From NCBI GenBank assembly GCA_958296045.1, contig CATQHT010000001.1, positions 310,001 to 374,000 of the forward strand: 64,000 nucleotides of DNA, written 5' to 3'. Of the stretch, positions 1-7,339 are shown in pieces. The DNA comes from Rhodothermales bacterium. GTDB taxonomy: Bacteria > Bacteroidota > Rhodothermia > Rhodothermales > Bin80. Position 1 is the stretch's first letter. Each line of letters starts with the position of its first letter. Below the pieces are notes generated by a model. That model saw nothing but the letters and a program-made list of their open reading frames with translations, was not told the origin of the DNA and did not search any database. The position numbers and the translations under genes are program-made.

Positions 1-2
1 TG

Positions 3-344
3 GCGCCCGTGGATTCTGGAAGTGTAGCGCACGTAGCGCTGGAACGCTATGGTCCGCGAGAGATCGTGCTAAGCATCCAGACGGACGCGCCGCGCCTTCT
101 GCTTCTTAGCGAGGTGTACTATCCGGCTGGGTGGAAGGCCACCGTAGACGGCGCAGAGGCCACCATTTATCGTGCCGACTATTTGCTACGGGCAGTCCAT
201 GTCCCGGCTGGAAGCCAGGAAGTGGTATTCAGGTTTGATCCGAATAGCTATGTGGTGGGCCGATGGATCAGTGTGACGTCGACCACGCTGGTTTATTTGG
301 CAATACTCTTGCTCGGCTTACACGCTTGGCGGAGACGGCGCTGA
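3..344 (+). CDS. C-terminal part of a YfhO-like integral membrane protein (5' end outside window)
   Basis: The frame is already open at the first bases, so the gene begins upstream of the window; only about 114 codons remain. The visible part has an extracytoplasmic beta-rich stretch with the signature LLLLSEVYYPAGWKA and then VPAGSQEVVFRF, followed by one hydrophobic segment (LVYLAILLLG) and a short basic tail (WRRRR). The phrase 'seVYYPAGWkAtvDG' followed by a final membrane helix is characteristic of the C-terminus of bacterial YfhO-family membrane proteins, large multi-helix proteins linked to glycosylation of cell-surface polymers. The closing helix with a positive tail fits a cytoplasmic C-terminus. 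It converges with the minus-strand glycosyltransferase gene. Family assignment is fairly safe; the substrate is unknown. Confidence 0.7.
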   Translation, partial: APVDSGSVAHVALERYGPREIVLSIQTDAPRLLLLSEVYYPAGWKATVDGAEATIYRADYLLRAVHVPAGSQEVVFRFDPNSYVVGRWISVTSTTLVYLAILLLGLHAWRRRR

Positions 345-614
345 CGCCGGCATTTCGGTTTGGGCGCCCGATTTGGGCTCATGGTCAAGCGGGTGCGGGC
401 AGGTAAAGGTTGTGGTTACGGTAGCAATTCAATGGCAGCATTGTTGTGCTGGGCCCGGCTAACAATTCTAGGGCTTTAGTCGAAGGGCGACAGGTGTGTT
501 AGACACGGTTTGGGCAAAGCCACAGTGCACAGCACATTACACTAGTCCCGCGGAGCACGCCGCCGTCAGAATGCGGGTGCCCAGCCTTGTAGGGACGATC
601 GCTTCTGAGGAGCT
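345..614. other. Intergenic region between convergent genes
   Basis: It lies between the end of the YfhO-like gene and the end of the minus-strand glycosyltransferase gene. I see no credible ORF, RNA gene or strong hairpin with a T-run here. Confidence 0.5.
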
Positions 615-1841
615 CTAGGCTGCAGACTGCAATTCCTGGTAGAGCCGGACGAGCCCTTGTGCCGTGTGATCCCAGCTGTAGCGCTGCTGGATGGCCTGAT
701 GCCCTGCAATGCCCATCCGACGCCGCAGGTCGGGATCATGATAAAGCGTCAGGATGGCCTCACTCATGCTTTTTGGATCCCCAGACCTGCAGATTATGCC
801 GCACTGAGCATCATTGATGATCCGCTGCAGGGGTATGCAATCTGTGGCGACAACAGGTCGTTGCAGATACATGTAGTGAAATAGCTTGTGCGGGATAGCT
901 GCATCAGTCTGAGCGGTTTTCTGACGGGGCAGCATGCATACATCACAGCCCACGATGTAGCTCTTCATGTATTCCTGAGGCCGCCAGCCAGCAAAAATGA
1001 TGTGGTTGCGCAAACCCAATGAGTGAGCCAGGGCCTCAAGGTCGGGCCGGATGCGCCCCTTACCGACTATAAACAGGCGGGCAGGCGCTACGTTGCGAAC
1101 GAGCACCATTGCGCGAATGAGTGTATTAAGCCCCCTGTTCAGCTCAATGGTACCCGTGTACACAAGGCTAAAGGGAGATCGAACTTCCGCGAGCACATCT
1201 CCAAACAACGGATACCGATCAAAGTCCTGCGTATTGATGGTGTTGGGCACCAGGGTGATCTTAGAGCCAGGAATACCCGCTTCCGTCAGGTAACGACGTC
1301 CCTCGTCTGCTACCGCGATGACGCGGTCCGCTGCCAGGAGCCATCGGCGCTGCAGCTTTTTCCAACACGCAATGTTGATGAACAGCTTAGCTGGGTAGCG
1401 CGTGCTCCACGCGTAATCCGAGAGCGTCCTAACCCAGTTTTCATGCAGATCCGCGACCAGCGGTAGCTTCAGGCGTTTGGCACCTGCCAAGCCGCCGCCC
1501 ACCAGGTACAGGTCATGCATATGTAGGCAATCAAACGGGTGGCGCCGGTGGACGCGGGGCAGCAGCCAGGCAAGGAACACCGTCAGTAGTGGCACAGATC
1601 CGGCCATGCCACGCATCCAGTTGCGTAGTTTGCCAGGAACCTTAAACCTCAAGATGGTGATGCCGCGATAGGAGTCCTCGGTGGGACGGTCATCCGGGCC
1701 AATCGAGAGCAGGGTCACCTGCATGCCCGCGCCCAAGAGCGAGAGCGCCTCATTGAGCACGCGGATGTCCTGTGGAAACGGTTGGTCTAGCACCATCAGG
1801 ATTCTGAATGGCTGCACCTGCTGCTGAGCTTTTGGTGGCAT
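615..1841 (-). CDS. Glycosyltransferase family 4 (GT-B fold) protein
   Basis: 408 aa, the usual length for a GT4 retaining glycosyltransferase. The N-terminal Rossmann half starts near residue 13 with RILMVLDQPFPQDIRVLNEA and contains HMHDLYLVGGG near 108. The C-terminal donor-binding half has VPNTINTQDF near 200, LVYTGTIELNRGLNTLIRA near 230, and the nucleotide-sugar region IPHKLFHYMYLQRPVVATD near 320. Family knowledge: these enzymes transfer a sugar from a nucleotide-sugar donor to a growing surface glycan, at the cytoplasmic face of the membrane. The gene sits 13 bp downstream of the UDP-GlcNAc 2-epimerase gene on the same strand, so the two are probably co-transcribed and may act in one polysaccharide pathway. 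Donor and acceptor cannot be read from sequence. Confidence 0.85.
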   Translation of the reverse strand: MPPKAQQQVQPFRILMVLDQPFPQDIRVLNEALSLLGAGMQVTLLSIGPDDRPTEDSYRGITILRFKVPGKLRNWMRGMAGSVPLLTVFLAWLLPRVHRRHPFDCLHMHDLYLVGGGLAGAKRLKLPLVADLHENWVRTLSDYAWSTRYPAKLFINIACWKKLQRRWLLAADRVIAVADEGRRYLTEAGIPGSKITLVPNTINTQDFDRYPLFGDVLAEVRSPFSLVYTGTIELNRGLNTLIRAMVLVRNVAPARLFIVGKGRIRPDLEALAHSLGLRNHIIFAGWRPQEYMKSYIVGCDVCMLPRQKTAQTDAAIPHKLFHYMYLQRPVVATDCIPLQRIINDAQCGIICRSGDPKSMSEAILTLYHDPDLRRRMGIAGHQAIQQRYSWDHTAQGLVRLYQELQSAA

Positions 1842-1854
1842 ACCTATGAACGTG

Positions 1855-2925
1855 TTATTGCCTATGGTTGCGGATTAGTGCTCTTGCTATGGCAGCGGAA
1901 GCACTGCCACCGTCTGGAGCTGCTCCGAGCGGGCGACGAGGTCCGGTAGGAGGTGTTTGCGTTGCGTGCAGGATCGATGCGGGGTCCGCTCCGACGCAAT
2001 GGTTCCATCCGTGCTCGAGCGTCTCTGTCCATTCGGTGTTTTCGCGCAGGGTGATGCAGGGGATGCCGTGCCAGTACGCTTCTTTTTGAATGCCTCCGCT
2101 GTCCGTAAGGATGGTGCGTGCGTGCTTCTGCAGGGTGAGCATGGACAGGTAACCGATGGGGTCCATAACTTCGACGTTGGTAGGCACCGTAATCGACGTC
2201 AAACGTGCCCGAGTCCGCGGGTGCAGTGGCAGAAGCACCGGCCATGGCAGCTGCCCCAGTGCGCCAAAGATACCGTCCAGCCTACTGGGCGTGTCCGTGT
2301 TGGCCGCCCTGTGAACCGTGGCTAGTGCATATGTACCTGAAGCATGCGCAGTGATCTGATTCAAGGGCGCCCTAGCCTCCGCGCGCGGCGCAAAGTGGCG
2401 CACGGCATCCAGCATAACATCGCCTACCAGCTCTGTAGCATGCCCCAGACCGGCTGCCTCCAGGTTGTGGACCGCCGTCTGCGTGGGCGCCAGCAACAAC
2501 GTGGAGAGGCAGTCGGTGACGATCCGGTTGACCTCCTCGGGCATTGATCGGTCCCAGCTTCGAAGCCCAGCTTCAACATGGGCAAGCGGAATATTGGCTT
2601 TAGCTGCCACCAGTGCACCAGCCAGCGTGCTATTGGTGTCGCCGTAGACCAGGATCGCATCAAAACTGGGTATGTCATCCAGGTATGCCTCAAGGCGCCG
2701 CATGATTCTGCCGGTCTGCTCGGCATGAGATCCTGATCCCGCCAGGAGGTTGCGCGCTGGCGCCGCCAAGCCCAGCTCTTCGAAGAATATGGCGCTAAGC
2801 CCGTCGTCGTAGTGCTGCCCGGCATGCACTACTGTTTCCTGGATGCCGGCGGCTTTCAGGGCCGGACTGACGGCTCCTGTTTTGATAAACTGGGGCCTTG
2901 CGCCCACTACGGTGCAGATGCGCAT
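1855..2925 (-). CDS. wecB: UDP-N-acetylglucosamine 2-epimerase (non-hydrolysing)
   Basis: About 356 aa from the ATG at 2925-2923. The frame is open 23 codons further up, but family proteins begin at MRICTVVGARPQFIK, which is where this start falls. Motifs of the non-hydrolysing epimerase are all present: GARPQFIK at the N-terminus, HAGQHYDDGLS, VYGDTNSTLAGALVA, HVEAGLRSWDRSMPEEVNR, and the C-terminal LTDSGGIQKEAYWHGIPC with LRENTEWTET. The enzyme interconverts UDP-GlcNAc and UDP-ManNAc in the cytoplasm, the entry to ManNAc-type surface glycans. It is followed after 13 bp by a GT4 glycosyltransferase. The function is well supported; which glycan uses the product is inference. Confidence 0.93.
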   Translation of the reverse strand: MRICTVVGARPQFIKTGAVSPALKAAGIQETVVHAGQHYDDGLSAIFFEELGLAAPARNLLAGSGSHAEQTGRIMRRLEAYLDDIPSFDAILVYGDTNSTLAGALVAAKANIPLAHVEAGLRSWDRSMPEEVNRIVTDCLSTLLLAPTQTAVHNLEAAGLGHATELVGDVMLDAVRHFAPRAEARAPLNQITAHASGTYALATVHRAANTDTPSRLDGIFGALGQLPWPVLLPLHPRTRARLTSITVPTNVEVMDPIGYLSMLTLQKHARTILTDSGGIQKEAYWHGIPCITLRENTEWTETLEHGWNHCVGADPASILHATQTPPTGPRRPLGAAPDGGSASAAIARALIRNHRQ

Positions 2926-3670
2926 CAGGGAATTTGCAAGCGAGTCGCGACGCGAAAGGCGAATATACCGCGCGGCCTTGATCCAGATCAGCACGGAGGC
3001 GGATCCAGATTCGCGCGCAATACTCCTGGTTACCTCTCTGTCGGGCTACCATGCCATCTGGTGTGCACAGATGTACGCAGTCCTCCTCGATGCTGTGGCG
3101 TCAACGTGTAGCAGCCGTCTGTCCGGTCTTAAACGCCAGACTAGCGACGCGCCTTGGACCGACCTTCGGCGTGGACGGGGGCGCAGCAAAAAGTGATGGG
3201 GCCCACACAATTAAACCCGATACAGAATCAACATGTAGCTTATGTGTTAATGGATTGTATATCAAGTCAGGATAGATAGCCGACATATAGGCGACTGCGC
3301 GGCCAGTTTGGGCGTAGCAATGCTTTTCGTGACTGACGAGATACTGGCGGTGCCTTTTCAATGGTCGCGCAATCACCCCGCAACCGGCCAAGAATCTGTA
3401 CTGAAGCTGTGGCCGACTGCCCAGATAGGCAGTTACTCTTCGGGCATAGAAGCGCGTGGGCGACGTTACCTTCTGATCGTGTCCTGAACACTGCAGCAAC
3501 AGATTCTCACAATGGGCCGCTACCGTTCCGCGTGGCGATAGGCGGCCTCACGGGACTGGGCCAACCCTGAGTCTCTCGTGCAGCTCAATTAGCGTGCTAA
3601 GACCGGTGCAGCACTGAATCGCATAACCTGGCTCCGGTCCATATTTGTGAGTCCTGTGAGGTGCAACAAA
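2926..3670. other. Gene-poor spacer between the epimerase gene and the outer TnpB element
   Basis: About 745 bp with no ORF that resembles a known family on either strand; the longest frames have no recognisable motif. It presumably holds the promoter of the minus-strand epimerase/glycosyltransferase pair, but I cannot point to a convincing one. The right edge is set by the left inverted repeat of the outer mobile element at 3671. Confidence 0.4.
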
Positions 3671-3695
3671 GGGGACTTATATACGAAAGTTGACA
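3671..3695 (+). repeat. Left terminal inverted repeat of the outer TnpB element
   Basis: 25-bp sequence starting GGGGACTTATATACGAAAG. It matches the reverse complement of 7232-7256 with three transitions. Confidence 0.75.
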
Positions 3696-3739
3696 GGGCC
3701 ATGAAACTCAGGTGCGATGTGATAGTCGGACATCTTAGC

Positions 3740-4765
3740 ATGGTAAAGACGTAGACATATCGTATCACCGGACTACGCTAGCCCAAGCGATCCGAGCTTG
3801 GCCAATGCTGACGCCACCTGAGGTGGCTGCGCAACCATTTGGTGGGGTATTGCCGGGCCCGTTATCAGCACGGTGAGAAGCATCCGAATTACTATGACCT
3901 GTGCAAGTGGCTGACGGCATTGGGCGGAGGGGTGGACGTTGAAGCCAGCTTCGCTTGTAGGGCGCAGCGGAGTGTGCTGCCTCGGGTTTGAATGGGCTAG
4001 ACGCGGGCCTCCAAAACGTTGGGCAAATTTCCTAGGTTTGGCGTGGACAACAACAGCGTCGAACTGCAGGAGATACGGCCCAGGCATGGGCAAAATGGCA
4101 AGTGGTCGATGTAGGTGAAGCGCGTAGACAAGTTGTACATTGAGGGCTACCGCAACCTATTGAGATGGTGTCAGGGTAAGATACGTGCGGATAAAGCGCA
4201 TTCCGGCCGGCAGCGGCATTTAGGTACGGGTGATCTACGAACAGGAGGTTCCATTCGAAGGGGCGTGCGAGGACAAACCGATGGGCATCGATCCTGGCCT
4301 AAAGGCTCAGTGCGCGTTGCCGAGGGGCGCGCAGTACACGCTCATACGTTCGGACGAGCGCAAGTGCATCGAGTGGCAGCGCAGGATGGCTCGTGCTCAA
4401 GAAACAAGCAAGAACAGTAAGAAGGCCAAGGCAGCTGCACGCAGGGGACCCTTCAGGATCGCACCGCGCCGCAAGGCAACGGTGGACAACATCGCAGTGG
4501 ACATCGTTAAGCAGAGCAGCGATGTGGCGTGCGAAGACCTGCAAGTTTGCAACCTGACCCGCAAAGGAGTCGCTCGCAAGCGTAGTCAGAACCATACCTT
4601 TGGGCTGATAAAACAGCAGCTTACCTACAAGACTACGTAAGAGGGCGGCACCTTCGTGCGTGTGCCGCCCCGCAATACCACACACAGTGTAATAGCTGCG
4701 GTCAAATGCCCGCTGAGAAACGCACACTGCGGGTGAGGGATTACATGTGCGAATATTGCGACTAA
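3740..4765 (+). pseudogene. tnpB: tnpB pseudogene of the outer element, first part
   Basis: Translating from ATG 3740 gives a TnpB-type N-terminus (MVKT, stop, TYRI) and then RWLRNHLVGYCR and GEKHPNYYDLCKWL, which align with the inner tnpB product (KWVRNWAVEQCR, AEKHPSYFTLTKLW). In-frame stops occur at 3752 (TAG), 3779 (TAG), 3809 (TGA), 3989 (TGA), 3998 (TAG) and 4112 (TAG). A frameshift before about 4230 moves the RuvC-like part to another frame (MGIDPGLKAQCAL with the first catalytic Asp; VACEDLQVCNLTR with the Glu). The frame returns to the original one for the zinc ribbon QCNSCGQ...CEYC, ending at TAA 4763-4765. There the inner element begins; the missing C-terminus resumes at 7066. TnpB proteins are RNA-guided nucleases; this copy is plainly dead. 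Confidence 0.85.
4763..4765 (+). repeat. Left copy of the TAA target-site duplication
   Basis: TAA lies immediately outside the left inverted repeat (4766) of the inner element; an identical TAA at 7063-7065 lies immediately outside the right repeat. Confidence 0.6.
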
Positions 4766-4787
4766 GGGCTGGCGAAAAATTAACCTA
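4766..4787 (+). repeat. Terminal inverted repeat (left on plus strand) of the inner element
   Basis: 22 bp beginning GGGCTGGCGAAAAATTAAC. It matches the reverse complement of 7041-7062 at 20 positions and contains the stop codon of the inner tnpB (4780-4782). Confidence 0.8.
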
Positions 4788-5988
4788 TCTGCCTGGTTGG
4801 CCGGTGGTCAATTTCGCCTGCACTCGTGGGTGCGCAACACCCCTGCGGATGCAGCTCACGAGCACGATGCTGTACACTCCCCAGACCCGCCACAGCATCC
4901 AACAGCGGATGCCGCTCAGCGTCCGGGTGAGCAGACACGTGTTGCGCGTACGATAGGCTCGCCGCCCATCCATCAGGGCAAAGGCCCCGATACAACACGT
5001 TCAACGCCGCGTTAACGTCGCGGCACTGGGTCTTTCCGCACATGGCGCAACGATGCTTCCTGTCAGCCAGGCGTAGCCTTTCCTCTGGCTTGTGATGGTA
5101 AGCGCTGCATCTCTGCGTTGTGTCGTTCGGCGGAACCAGCTCCACCTTGCCGCCAAGCAAAGCGGATTTGTACTTCAACAGCTGCACCAATTCGTACAGC
5201 CCTTGCGCGCGCATCGATCGGTTCAGCCCCGTCTTGCGACTGCCACCGGCGCGTGTCATGCGTTCTACTTTCAGGTCTTCCAGAAACAGATTCGCGGATC
5301 GCTTGACGACGTCGGCCGCCACCTCGTGGCGGTACCCGCGGTTGCGTCTTACTACTCGCTCGGCCTCCTTGCGCCAAGCACCGAACCGCTTTCGGCGCAG
5401 ACGCGTGCCTTTCTTCGTCTTAGCAGCCCGACGCTGCAAAGCGTCCCTGCGGGGCGCACTCTTTTTGATGGGCGCGTAGCTCTTTCCATCCGCCAGCGTC
5501 GCGATGGCCTTGCAGCCAAGGTCCACGGCCATCGGTGTGTCTGCGCAGCTGTTCTCTGGCGCCTCGGGGCGCTCGTACACGACTTGTATCGTGTATTCGG
5601 TACCCAGCGACGACCGCACGATGCGCACGAACTTGCAGCCGTAGCGCTTGATCAACCCGCGCCGATCGGTGAACCGGACGTACCCGACGCCCTTGATGTG
5701 AACGCGATAGTCTTGGCGCCTGACGCGTTCGGGCTTTCGTAGCAGCCTGAAGCTCTTCACCAAGTCGCCGCTGAAACGCGGCGGGCGCGCATTGTGCTAA
5801 TTGAAAAAGCGCTTGTAACCCTCCGTCACGCCCCTGATCACAGAACGCTGCTCCGTCACGCCGAACTCGAGATTGCGCTCATCGGCGTTGCGGGCGGCCG
5901 TCCAGAGCTTCGTCAATGTGAAATAGCTCGGATGCTTCTCTGCTGCCTTGTGTGCGTTGCGGCATTGTTCTACCGCCCAGTTACGGAC

Positions 5989-6059
5989 ATCGCGGTAGCC
6001 CCAGGGTTTCCCCTGGGGCCCCGCACAGATCCGTGCGTGCGCGGTGACGCACACGGCTC
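5989..6059 (-). ncRNA. Group II intron domains V and VI
   Basis: Domain V: proximal helix from GAGCCGTG paired to CACGGATC with one internal mismatch, a CG bulge, a distal five-pair helix and a CACC loop in place of the usual GNRA tetraloop; 32 nt instead of the common 34. Domain VI: nine-pair GC-rich helix capped by GAAA, with a bulged A at 5996 followed by CCGCGAT to the 3' end. Confidence 0.8.
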
Positions 6060-6694
6060 CTCCCGCAGGTCGCGCTGTCGCGCATGACGTTAGGAAGTGG
6101 GGATACCCACCTCCAGCCGTAAGCGGTACACTTGCGCCCCGACTGTGGCTCTGAGTCCACAGCCATTTGGACAGATTCACGAAATCCGACCCAGAGTCCG
6201 GCATGAACCCAGCTTTCCGCTTTCCCCTTGGGTGCGACCCTTGGCTCCACCGGCTCCGTCCCGTGGTCATCCACGCGTTGTTCGCTGGCTTCGTAGCTAC
6301 TATGGTCACATCTGACTTCTCTCCACCGTACATCCTCCGATCAGCATTTAGCCTACGCTTTGGCGACCCTCCCCGAAGGGATGGGTAATGGAGAGACCTC
6401 CCAGGTCCCGATGCAGTACGTACGTGCGTGCCTGGGTTCTTGGACACCGCGGGACCCTCCTCCGCCTCACCATTAACGGCAAAGAAGGTGTTGCCTTCGA
6501 CCAAGCAGAAAGCCTCGGCATCCCGGACTATAACATTTTCGGTGCTCATTAGCCCTGCCCACCCGCACCTCTACCGACGCTTCGCTGGCACCCTCGCGGG
6601 TACCAACGCACGGCTCGAGGAGATGCGTGGATGGTTAATCCTTCACATCGGGAGACTTTCACTCCCTGTACTGGCACCAGTTAGCCTGGCGCAC
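5989..6694 (-). mobile_element. ORF-less group II intron inside the inner tnpB
   Basis: 706 nt on the minus strand. The 5' end reads GTGCGCC, matching the GUGYG consensus, immediately after exon codon TGG. The 3' end has a domain V-like hairpin (6059-6028: GAGCCGTG...CACGGATC, with AGC triad and a two-base bulge) and a domain VI-like hairpin (GCCCCAGGG GAAA CCCTGGGGC) with an unpaired A eight bases from the 3' end, which is the expected branch-point spacing. Deleting exactly this interval fuses two tnpB exons in frame at a conserved position. No reverse transcriptase/maturase is encoded, so splicing and mobility would need a protein in trans. Subclass is not certain. Confidence 0.85.
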
Positions 6695-6780
6695 CCACTT
6701 ACCGTTTACGAACTTCCGCCGCAGACGGGCATAGCCCGCCTTCTTTGTATAGCAGCGGTATGTCTGGCCCAGGAGCAAGG

Positions 6781-6972
6781 CTACGAGCGCTCTCGTGGGC
6801 CGGCTTGCAGGCGTGCCGTCTGGGCAGCCCGTATCCGCTTCGAGTACGCAATGGCCTCATCGACAACGGCTCGGCGCACGACGTCCATGTACGGCGCCCC
6901 TTCGCGCAGGGCCAGACCGAAAGCAGCGTCAAGGGCGCTACGTGAAACGTAAATAAGGACTATTTCCGACAT
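6781..6972 (-). CDS. Small hypothetical protein of the inner element
   Basis: 63 codons from ATG 6972 (MSEIVLIYVSRSALDAAFG) to TAG 6783-6781. It lies between the right inverted repeat and the tnpB exon 1 and ends two bases before the proposed TTG of tnpB, an arrangement consistent with translational coupling. The sequence predicts mostly helix with a basic C-terminal half (AYSKRIRAAQTARLQAGPRE). I do not recognise a family. No clear ribosome-binding site precedes the ATG, so it could be a chance ORF. The outer element has no room for an equivalent gene: only 44 bp separate its repeat from its tnpB. Confidence 0.35.
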   Translation of the reverse strand: MSEIVLIYVSRSALDAAFGLALREGAPYMDVVRRAVVDEAIAYSKRIRAAQTARLQAGPRERS

Positions 6973-7040
6973 TCAGGCGGGAGCGGTTATCGGCGTGCAT
7001 AGCATCTGCGCAGTTATGGAGCCGATGGTTCCGGTCAGGC

Positions 7041-7062
7041 TAAGTTAATATTTCGCCAGCCC
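7041..7062 (-). repeat. Terminal inverted repeat (right on plus strand) of the inner element
   Basis: Read on the minus strand from 7062 it begins GGGCTGGCGAAATATTAAC; 20 of 22 positions match 4766-4787. Confidence 0.8.
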
Positions 7063-7065
7063 TAA
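7063..7065 (+). repeat. Right copy of the TAA target-site duplication
   Basis: TAA directly after the right inverted repeat, matching 4763-4765. Counting only one TAA restores the reading frame of the outer tnpB. Confidence 0.6.
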
Positions 7066-7158
7066 GCTATTGATCGCGACCTAAATGCCTCGATCAGTAT
7101 TCTTTCTAGGGGCGCTGAGCTCCTGCGTCGGGGCGGGAGGTCCCACGAGCTGGAATAG
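7066..7158 (+). pseudogene. tnpB: tnpB pseudogene of the outer element, C-terminal part
   Basis: Reads AIDRDLNASISILSRGAELL and on to a TAG at 7156. 'IDRDLNASISIL' is the third RuvC motif region of TnpB, which normally follows the CxxCG of the zinc ribbon directly. It is in the same frame as the end of the first part (3740-4765) once 4766-7065 is removed, so it is the severed end of that gene. Confidence 0.85.
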
Positions 7159-7231
7159 AAACATCCTGAGTCCCTGGTGCTGCTCAAACAGAGGACTGAG
7201 CTCAGCTACAGCTCAGAATCATGTGCGCAAG

Positions 7232-7256
7232 TGTTAACTTTCGTACATAAGTTCCC
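7232..7256 (-). repeat. Right terminal inverted repeat of the outer TnpB element
   Basis: Read on the minus strand it begins GGGAACTTATGTACGAAAG, matching 3671-3695 with three transitions. About 70 bp of non-coding DNA lie between the tnpB stop and this repeat, the place where a TnpB guide RNA would normally end. Confidence 0.75.
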
Positions 7257-7339
7257 AAGATTCTAATGCCACATCGGACCATTGTGCACGAAGAACAAGG
7301 CACATGCCTGTCCCTATCGCAGCAGGCGGTTAGCAAGCC

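Larger units (their letters stand above)
4780..6778 (-). pseudogene. tnpB: Inner tnpB, interrupted by a group II intron and by an amber codon
   Basis: Exon 1 is 6778-6695 (28 codons from a TTG: LLLGQTYRCYTKKAGYARLR) and exon 2 is 5988-4780. Spliced, the junction reads GKW|VRNWAVEQC, aligning with RWLRN in the outer copy. After YKRFFN an in-frame TAG (5799-5797) interrupts, then the frame continues HNARPPRFSGD. The RuvC catalytic set looks intact: Asp in MAVDLGCKAIATL, Glu in LFLEDLKVERM, Asp in CRDVNAALN. The zinc ribbon has CSAY in place of the expected CxxC (TGC to TAC) followed by a normal CAMCG. The C-terminus extends about 75 residues past the last RuvC motif. Counted as one reading it is near 430 codons, normal for TnpB. 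The start codon is uncertain. The 3' part alone (4780-5763) is a long open frame. Confidence 0.85.
4766..7062 (-). mobile_element. Inner TnpB element with terminal inverted repeats, inserted into the outer tnpB
   Basis: 2297 bp bounded by inverted repeats at 4766-4787 and 7041-7062 (20 of 22 positions match) and flanked by TAA on both sides. Cargo on the minus strand: a 63-codon ORF (6972-6781), then tnpB in two exons (6778-6695 and 5988-4780) separated by a group II intron. The tnpB stop codon lies inside the repeat. Removing 4766-7065 joins the outer tnpB zinc ribbon (CEYC, D, TAA) in frame to AIDRDLNASISIL, which is the expected continuation of TnpB proteins. That frame-perfect join and the duplicated TAA define the insertion. 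No DDE, serine or Y1 transposase gene is present. Confidence 0.8.
3671..7256 (+). mobile_element. Outer TnpB element (decayed), split by a second element
   Basis: The boundaries are a pair of inverted repeats at 3671-3695 and 7232-7256 that match at 22 of 25 positions; the three differences are all transitions. Inside, on the plus strand, is a tnpB pseudogene (3740-4765 continuing at 7066-7158). The gene begins 44 bp inside the left repeat. Without the inner insertion the element would be close to 1.29 kb. The bases outside the repeats are AAA on the left and AAG on the right, a possible decayed 3-bp duplication. No transposase other than TnpB is encoded, so the element is probably non-autonomous or mobilised in trans. 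The inverted-repeat layout is not what I expect of IS200/IS605-type ends, which carry subterminal hairpins instead. Confidence 0.75.

Noticed and set aside
3773-4093. 106-codon minus-strand ORF
   Set aside because: It lies antisense to the outer tnpB pseudogene, whose plus-strand reading aligns with the inner TnpB; the minus-strand product has no family resemblance.
5797-6549. 250-codon minus-strand ORF from ATG 6549 running through the intron into tnpB exon 2
   Set aside because: Its first 187 codons are intron sequence including domains V and VI; only the last 63 codons are TnpB. The open frame across the intron is a coincidence of composition.
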